DNA of 9,273 bases from Verrucomicrobia subdivision 6 bacterium (lineage in GTDB: Bacteria; Verrucomicrobiota; Verrucomicrobiia; Methylacidiphilales; Verrucolacustridaceae): the NCBI GenBank assembly GCA_945866245.1, contig CAMBGW010000034.1, forward strand, positions 1 through 9,273, given 5' to 3'. The stretch's first letter is position 1, and each line of letters begins with the position of its first letter. A model generated the notes under the pieces. The model saw only the letters and a program-made list of their open reading frames with translations, did not search any database and was not told where the DNA came from. Positions 4,843-9,273 of this stretch are shown in pieces. Both the position numbers and the translations under genes were made by a program.

Positions 4843-4982
4843 ACAACTCGATTCATCTGGAGGCAAATCATCTAGAGAGAATCATCCTCAATTTCCCCCT
4901 CGCCAGCAAGGGAAAAATTCTTCCCAATCTCCCTCACGTTCGCCTCGCCCACCATCCCACCACCCGTTATTCTTACCCCAGA
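4843..4982. other. Divergent intergenic region between the infC operon and the TPR gene
   Basis: Promoters for both directions must lie here or nearby, but none is strong. On the plus strand TATTCT at 4968-4973 ends 9 bases before the ATG at 4983 and could be a -10 giving an almost leaderless mRNA; no -35 match is seen. The last 62 bases are about 74% pyrimidine by hand count and hold no Shine-Dalgarno sequence. A small GGGAA/TTCCC hairpin lies at 4910-4925. On the minus strand TTGCTG and GATGAT, 17 bases apart (about 4884-4912), are a weak promoter candidate for infC. Confidence 0.35.
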
Positions 4983-7900
4983 ATGTTCCACCCGATCCTT
5001 CTCCCCGTTCTCCCCCTCCTCGCACTACTCACCCTCCCGTCCCTATCCCTCCAAGCACAAGACGCTGCCGATACCTCCAAAAAAATAGTCGAAGCCTACG
5101 ATAACAATCGATTCGAGGAGGCCGCAAAACTTGCCCAAGCTTTCATCCAAGCCACCCCCCAATCCCCCAATCTCCCCAGCGCTTACCTTCTTCTCGCCCG
5201 CTCCCAATACAACCTCACCCAGTGGGCTCCCTCCATCGCCACCTACACAAAACTCCTCACCCTTTCAAAAGAGAAGGATGTTGTAGAAGAGTCCGCCTAC
5301 TACATCATCCAGGCCTACTCAGCCCAAAGCAGTGCCTCGCCCGAGAAATCGGCCGAACGAACAAAGAGCCTGACCGAAGCCCTCTCCCGCATTCCCACTT
5401 TTTTGAAAGATTACCCCGAATCCAAATTGCGGGGCGAAATCCGACTTCTCCAAGCCCGACTTCATATTCAGGAAAGCAATTTTGCCGAGGCCAGCAAAGA
5501 TCTCGATGCCGCCCGAACCGAAGATAAGGAAAAAGAGCTCCTCGAGGAGATCGACTACCTACAAGGCTACGCCGAAGCGCAACGCGCCCGCCAACTCTTG
5601 ACCGATTTTAAAAAGAGCGAAGGTGAGGCCGCTCTCGCCCGGGCCGCGCAAATCTACTCCCGCATCGCTAACGGCCCAAACCCCGCTCTCGCCCTTGAGG
5701 CCAACCTTCAACTCGCCTCCATCGATCTTTCCGCCGGCCGCCTGCCTGAGGCCATGATCCGCCTCCGCGCCATTCCTGGCCGGGACGAACTCATCTCCTT
5801 GCTCGAAGCCAAACTGGCTCCCCTGCGCGCAGAGATTACCGGTCAAGGAACCCCAGCACCCGAGAAACTGCGGCGTGTGCAAAAAGCACAGCAAAAGATT
5901 GAGGAGGTTCGCAATCGCCCCGATCTTTCCGGGCAAGCCCTTTTTCAACTTGGCCAAGCCTTTCTCCAATCTCGCAAATACGATGAGGCCCGACTCGTTT
6001 TCCGGCAGGTCGTTCAGTATGGACCCCCCGATATTGCTCCCACGGCCGAGCAGCAGGTCATCCTCACCTTTGCCCTCCAAGGTCGCACCTCGGATGCGGA
6101 TCGCCTCGTGGCCGACTATCAGAAAAAATATCCTGATCAAAAAGGAGTCGCAGGCTTGGTGGACTACCTGGTGGGGTATGCCCTGCTGGACGATGCCCAA
6201 TACGCAGACGCCATCAAACGCCTTAAATCGGCACAAGAAAAAGGGGTCGATCCCCGATATGCTGACGAAATTCCCCGCTTTATCGCCTCCGCCTATCAGA
6301 AAAACGGGCAAGGGGCCGAGGCCATCAAATATTACGAATCTTTTCTGGCGGACGTGAAAGCGGGGAAAATTAAAGTTTCCGATGAGAGCAAAGAGCAGAC
6401 TCAGCTGGCCTACGCCAGCGCTCTGATCAGCGAGAAAAAAATCCCCGAGGGAATCGCCCAACTCACCCAGCTCATCTCCTCCGCGACCACCCCAGCCATT
6501 CAGGAGGACGCCTCTCTCCGTCTGGCTTATGCCCTGCGCGCCTCAAAAAAACTTCCGGAAGCGGCTGCCGCCTTTGCCAAGTTTGCCTCTACCTATCCCA
6601 AATCTGCCAACCTCGGAAACGCCCTCTTGGCGCGGGGCGATACTCTCCTCGAGGATAAAAAAGCGGAGGAAGCTCTCGCCGCCTGGAAGAGCACCGCCAC
6701 CCAGCTATCCGGTTCCCCCGCTGGACTGGATGCGTATGAGCGCATCTGGCGTGCCTATGCCAAAGAGAAGAAAAAAGATCTGATGCTTGCGGCTCAGGAG
6801 GATCAGTTCCGGGCCTATCCCAAAGACCCTCGAAATATCGCCGCCTACCTCGCTCGCGGCGCATCCTTTGCCGAAGAGAAGGACGAAAGCCAAGCCATTC
6901 AAGCTTATCGGCGCGCATTTGAACTCTTTAAGGAGCTATTCCCCGACCCCAAGGTCTCCCCTCCGCCCGTCGCCATCTCCGATCTTGCCTACTCCGCTCT
7001 CGAAAAATCGGCGGATCTAGAGCTCACCTCTGCGAAAACCCTAGGAAACTATGCCTCGCTTGCCGACGACGGAAAAAAGAAGTGGAAAGAGTCCATTCAA
7101 CGCTCCATCGATTTCCTTCGCCAATCGATTCTTGGAATCTCCTCCGCTAAAGTCTCCCCCGTTCTCTCCAAACTGGTCTCACTCTCTCTCTTCCGCTTTC
7201 AATCGGGAGAGGCACCGGTGGAGGATTGTCTGCAGCCTTTCCGCGATCTTGCAGGCCAAGCCAGCTCCCAGCCTGGTCTGGTTGCCCAGATCCTCTTTGC
7301 CCAAGCCAGCGTCCCTTTCGAGGCGGGCCAGAGCACTCTCGCGCTTCGCCTTTACCAAGAGGCTTATAAACAGTCACTCGCCACTAAAGTTTCACTCGAT
7401 TGGAAAGATCTTCAGCGCTTCGCCAACGCTCTCCTTGCCGCGGGCCAAGGAGAGGAGGCACGTCCCGTCTTTGAGCGAATTCGTAGGGAGTTCCCCGCCA
7501 AGGTCGGCACCAAGGATCCAAGGCAATACGCCCAAGCCGCCGCTCTCTTTGGTCTGGGGCAGATCGATTTTCAGGCCAACCGAAAAGCGGAGGCGGAGAA
7601 GTTTTTCGCCGAACTCACGCGGGACTACCCTTGGTCCGACAAAGTTCAGGAGGCCAACTACCTGCGGGCTCAAGCCTTGGCCGAGGCAGGTAAGTTTGAC
7701 GGCACGAAAAAAGAGCCGGCCGCCTTTGAGCTCTGGACAGGAATTATCGAAAGCAGCAACGCATCGAATGAGATGAAGGCGAAATCGATGCTCGCCTTTG
7801 GAGGCGCTCTGGAATCGCTCGCGGCAAAAAAACTTTCCTCTCCTGTTCTGGATCAAGGAGTCGGCAAGCCACCCCTCGATCCGCTGGATCTGGCCGTCTC

Positions 7901-8120
7901 CTACTATCAGAAGATCGATCTCTATTACGATAATTTGCCCGAGCTTTCGGGTCAGGGGCTTTTGCGTGCGGCCAAGATTCGACGATCTCAGGGAAAGAAT
8001 GATGAGTCTCGAAAACTGGTCACCTCTCTGCTCTCCAAATACCCCACCTCCTCTGTCACCACCCAGGCCAGCGAGCTTCTCCAATCTCTGCCGGCTGCCT
8101 CCGCCCCGGCCGCACCGTGA
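4983..8120 (+). CDS. Large exported TPR-type repeat protein, 1045 residues
   Basis: The first 25 residues are strongly hydrophobic and end SLQA|QD, a good signal peptidase I site; the n-region unusually has no Lys or Arg (MFHP). With no lipobox or later membrane helix, the mature protein is expected in the periplasm or at the outer membrane. The rest is an all-helical array of degenerate tetratricopeptide-like pairs. Clear examples lie near 29-60 (YDNNRFEEAAKLAQAFI), 316-349 (ALFQLGQAFLQSRKYDEARL), 506-540, 543-572 (NALLARGDTLLEDKKAEEAL), 617-650, 850-883 (AAALFGLGQIDFQANRKAEA) and 992-1022, several closed by a YP turn. The C-terminus is Ala/Pro-rich (AASAPAAP). TPR arrays bind proteins or assemble envelope complexes; no catalytic domain is visible and the partner is unknown. 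No start codon lies in frame shortly upstream. The stop overlaps the nth start (GTGA). Long antisense open frames inside it are shadows of its codon bias. Confidence 0.9.
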   Translation: MFHPILLPVLPLLALLTLPSLSLQAQDAADTSKKIVEAYDNNRFEEAAKLAQAFIQATPQSPNLPSAYLLLARSQYNLTQWAPSIATYTKLLTLSKEKDVVEESAYYIIQAYSAQSSASPEKSAERTKSLTEALSRIPTFLKDYPESKLRGEIRLLQARLHIQESNFAEASKDLDAARTEDKEKELLEEIDYLQGYAEAQRARQLLTDFKKSEGEAALARAAQIYSRIANGPNPALALEANLQLASIDLSAGRLPEAMIRLRAIPGRDELISLLEAKLAPLRAEITGQGTPAPEKLRRVQKAQQKIEEVRNRPDLSGQALFQLGQAFLQSRKYDEARLVFRQVVQYGPPDIAPTAEQQVILTFALQGRTSDADRLVADYQKKYPDQKGVAGLVDYLVGYALLDDAQYADAIKRLKSAQEKGVDPRYADEIPRFIASAYQKNGQGAEAIKYYESFLADVKAGKIKVSDESKEQTQLAYASALISEKKIPEGIAQLTQLISSATTPAIQEDASLRLAYALRASKKLPEAAAAFAKFASTYPKSANLGNALLARGDTLLEDKKAEEALAAWKSTATQLSGSPAGLDAYERIWRAYAKEKKKDLMLAAQEDQFRAYPKDPRNIAAYLARGASFAEEKDESQAIQAYRRAFELFKELFPDPKVSPPPVAISDLAYSALEKSADLELTSAKTLGNYASLADDGKKKWKESIQRSIDFLRQSILGISSAKVSPVLSKLVSLSLFRFQSGEAPVEDCLQPFRDLAGQASSQPGLVAQILFAQASVPFEAGQSTLALRLYQEAYKQSLATKVSLDWKDLQRFANALLAAGQGEEARPVFERIRREFPAKVGTKDPRQYAQAAALFGLGQIDFQANRKAEAEKFFAELTRDYPWSDKVQEANYLRAQALAEAGKFDGTKKEPAAFELWTGIIESSNASNEMKAKSMLAFGGALESLAAKKLSSPVLDQGVGKPPLDPLDLAVSYYQKIDLYYDNLPELSGQGLLRAAKIRRSQGKNDESRKLVTSLLSKYPTSSVTTQASELLQSLPAASAPAAP

Positions 8121-8854
8121 GCCCCTCCCCGGCTCTTGTCCAACGGACGAGCCGCATTCTCACTCTTCTCAAGCTGATCTATCCCGACGCCCACTGCGCT
8201 CTTCACTTTTCCACCCCGCTACAACTGCTTATTGCCACCATTCTCTCCGCCCAGTGCACTGATGAGAGGGTGAATCAGGTCACCCCTGCCCTCTTTACTC
8301 GCTGTCCAGATGCCGCGTCCTTGGCGGCGATTTCACAGAAAGAGTTAGAGAAAATCATCCACTCGACTGGATTTTATCGAGCCAAAGCGCGATCCCTTCG
8401 CTCCTGTGCCGCCTCCTTGGTGGCGGAGCATGGTGGAAAAGTGCCAAAAACGATGGAGGCTCTCCACAAACTGGCTGGGGTAGGTCGGAAAACCGCCAAT
8501 GTGGTTTTAGGGAACGCTTTTGGGCTGGCGGAGGGAGTTGTCGTGGATACCCATGTGGGTCGTCTTTCCCGCAGGATGGGGCTGACGCGGCATCTCGACC
8601 CCGTAAAAGTGGAGAGCGCACTCGTTCGACTCATTCCGAAAGAGGATTGGACGCTTATCTCCCATCTTCTAATTGCTCACGGCAGGAAGCGGTGCATGGC
8701 GCGAAACCCAAACTGCCCCCATTGCGAACTACGGAAACTTTGCCCCCAACGGGGCGTTTTAAGAAACCCTTTACTGGAAAGGGCACTCATACGAAAAATT
8801 CCACAAACAAAAAGGGCTGGAAGCTTGCGGACTTCAGCCCCTCTTGAAGCTTAA
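8117..8854 (+). CDS. nth: Endonuclease III (DNA glycosylase/AP lyase)
   Basis: This base-excision-repair enzyme removes oxidised pyrimidines and cuts the AP site. The helix-hairpin-helix is at 116-131 (LHKLAGVGRKTANVV) with the catalytic lysine K125, and the catalytic aspartate is D144 in VDTHVGR. The iron-sulphur loop is intact: C193-X6-C200-X2-C203-X5-C209 (CMARNPNCPHCELRKLC). LLIATILSAQCTDE at 37-50 matches the conserved substrate-pocket helix. The start is GTG at 8117, overlapping the TPR stop by four bases (GTGA) with no Shine-Dalgarno sequence, so translation is probably coupled. At 245 residues it is longer than the 211 of E. coli. About 36 residues follow the last cluster cysteine, a basic tail, and the last part overlaps what looks like the terminator of the opposing pseudopilin gene. 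The core of the enzyme appears functional. Confidence 0.97.
   Translation: MSPSPALVQRTSRILTLLKLIYPDAHCALHFSTPLQLLIATILSAQCTDERVNQVTPALFTRCPDAASLAAISQKELEKIIHSTGFYRAKARSLRSCAASLVAEHGGKVPKTMEALHKLAGVGRKTANVVLGNAFGLAEGVVVDTHVGRLSRRMGLTRHLDPVKVESALVRLIPKEDWTLISHLLIAHGRKRCMARNPNCPHCELRKLCPQRGVLRNPLLERALIRKIPQTKRAGSLRTSAPLEA
8804..8840 (-). terminator. Rho-independent terminator of the pseudopilin gene, inside the 3' end of nth
   Basis: On the minus strand GGGCTGAAG (8840-8832) pairs with CTTCCAGCCC (8823-8814), giving about 9 base pairs with one bulge and an 8-base loop, followed directly by TTTTTGTTTG (8813-8804). This is a classical terminator oriented for the minus-strand gene that ends at 8935. 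On the plus strand the same hairpin is followed by CTCTTG, a poor U-tract. Confidence 0.75.
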
Positions 8855-8934
8855 AAATAAATTGATTGCGGAATCTGACGCCTGGAAGGAATGGACGATT
8901 CTTCAGCCAGAAATTCGATTGGAGTAGAGACCGA
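8855..8934. other. Convergent gap between nth and the pseudopilin gene
   Basis: These 80 bases hold no gene. On the minus strand they would be the 3' untranslated region of the pseudopilin mRNA running to the terminator inside nth. An imperfect stem with two bulged G bases can form around 8883-8907 but has no U-tract. Confidence 0.5.
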
Positions 8935-9273
8935 TCAACGCCAGCTTAAAACATCATCGCATGTCATGGTTATTTTTTTATCAGGATCTTCTAGGGTCTT
9001 ATTTTTACCCATAGACACGGCAATGACCTGTAGCCGGATGTTCTCAACCGTACCCGGAGAAAAATAATAATTTACACCCCCGCTGTCATCGCAATCCATT
9101 TTCACAAAGTAAGAGCTATCCCAAGGATCCTGAAAGGTGCCGTCAGTCTTAGCACCCTCCAAAAAGCGTACCCCCTTAGGATTCATGATTTGACCGCTGA
9201 AAACGATACTGGAATCACCACAAAGCATCTGGATAAATTTTTTATAATTTGCCGTATCGCCCGCCCCTCCAAA
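8935..9273 (-). CDS. Pseudopilin-like protein, C-terminal part only (runs off the right edge)
   Basis: The open frame continues to the window edge without a stop, so the internal Met at 9228 is not the start and the N-terminus is missing. The visible 112 residues begin FGGAGDTANYKKFIQ and continue MNPKGVRFLEGAK, GTFQDPWDSSYFVKMDCDDS, VIAVSMGKNKTLEDPDKKI and DDVLSWR. The DPW-G/S-x-Y-x-hydrophobic-D-x-D element, followed by a glycine- or asparagine-containing turn and a terminal DD[VI]xSW, is typical of type II secretion/type IV pilus pseudopilin-like proteins that are numerous in Verrucomicrobiota and relatives. The missing part should hold the prepilin peptidase motif (GFTLxE) and one membrane helix. 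Its role is probably a minor fibre component or a surface protein using that export route; the specific system cannot be told. Two cysteines (one in MDCDDS, one in MTCDDV) might form a disulphide. Confidence 0.75.
   Translation of the reverse strand, partial: FGGAGDTANYKKFIQMLCGDSSIVFSGQIMNPKGVRFLEGAKTDGTFQDPWDSSYFVKMDCDDSGGVNYYFSPGTVENIRLQVIAVSMGKNKTLEDPDKKITMTCDDVLSWR

Noticed and set aside
5559..6461. 300-codon minus-strand open frame inside the TPR gene
   Set aside because: It is antisense to a well-supported long gene and arises from that gene's codon bias; no start signal or recognisable domain.
7392..8084. 230-codon minus-strand open frame inside the TPR gene
   Set aside because: It is also an antisense shadow of the TPR coding sequence, without family features.

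Overview
The window looks like part of a bacterial chromosome with moderately high G+C, most likely from the Verrucomicrobiota or a close PVC relative. This is inferred from three things: the translation cluster infC-rpmI-rplT-pheS without pheT, a pseudopilin-like C-terminus ending in a DDV-SW motif that is typical of PVC genomes, and a secreted 325-residue protein resembling one I associate with Opitutae-like genomes. No phage, insertion sequence, CRISPR array or integrase is visible. The window is mainly housekeeping, with several poorly described accessory proteins.

Layout. Positions 1-142 (minus) hold the start of a lipoprotein gene that runs off the left edge. Positions 271-426 (minus) hold tRNA-Gly(TCC) and tRNA-Arg(ACG), which lie just downstream of a 325-residue secreted protein of unknown function (445-1422, minus). 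From 1520 the plus strand carries tRNA-Tyr(GTA), a 121-residue two-helix membrane protein with a potassium-channel-like pore loop (1677-2042), and a dCMP-deaminase-family enzyme (2052-2471). Convergent to these, 2484-4749 (minus) is the operon infC, rpmI, rplT, pheS. Its leader (4749-4842) holds hairpins and two very short reading frames, chained to each other and to infC by TAATG stop-start overlaps. On the plus strand, 4983-8120 encodes a 1045-residue exported TPR-type protein whose stop overlaps the GTG start of nth, encoding endonuclease III (8117-8854). The last part (8935-9273, minus) is the C-terminus of a pseudopilin-like protein; its rho-independent terminator appears to lie inside the 3' end of nth.

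How the parts relate. IF-3, L35, L20 and PheS supply translation initiation, two large-subunit proteins and the alpha chain of phenylalanyl-tRNA synthetase, and the three tRNAs belong to the same theme. The deaminase (dUMP supply) and Nth (base-excision repair) belong to nucleotide and DNA maintenance. The TPR protein, the lipoprotein, the 325-residue protein and the pseudopilin act in or beyond the cell envelope. Four plus-strand genes (1677, 2052, 4983, 8117) have no visible Shine-Dalgarno sequence, and three have pyrimidine-rich upstream regions, whereas rplT has a clear AGGAG. The most unusual signals are the chained mini-ORFs before infC, the pore-loop protein with an altered filter, and the terminator embedded in nth. 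Nothing here amounts to a convincing new multi-gene system.
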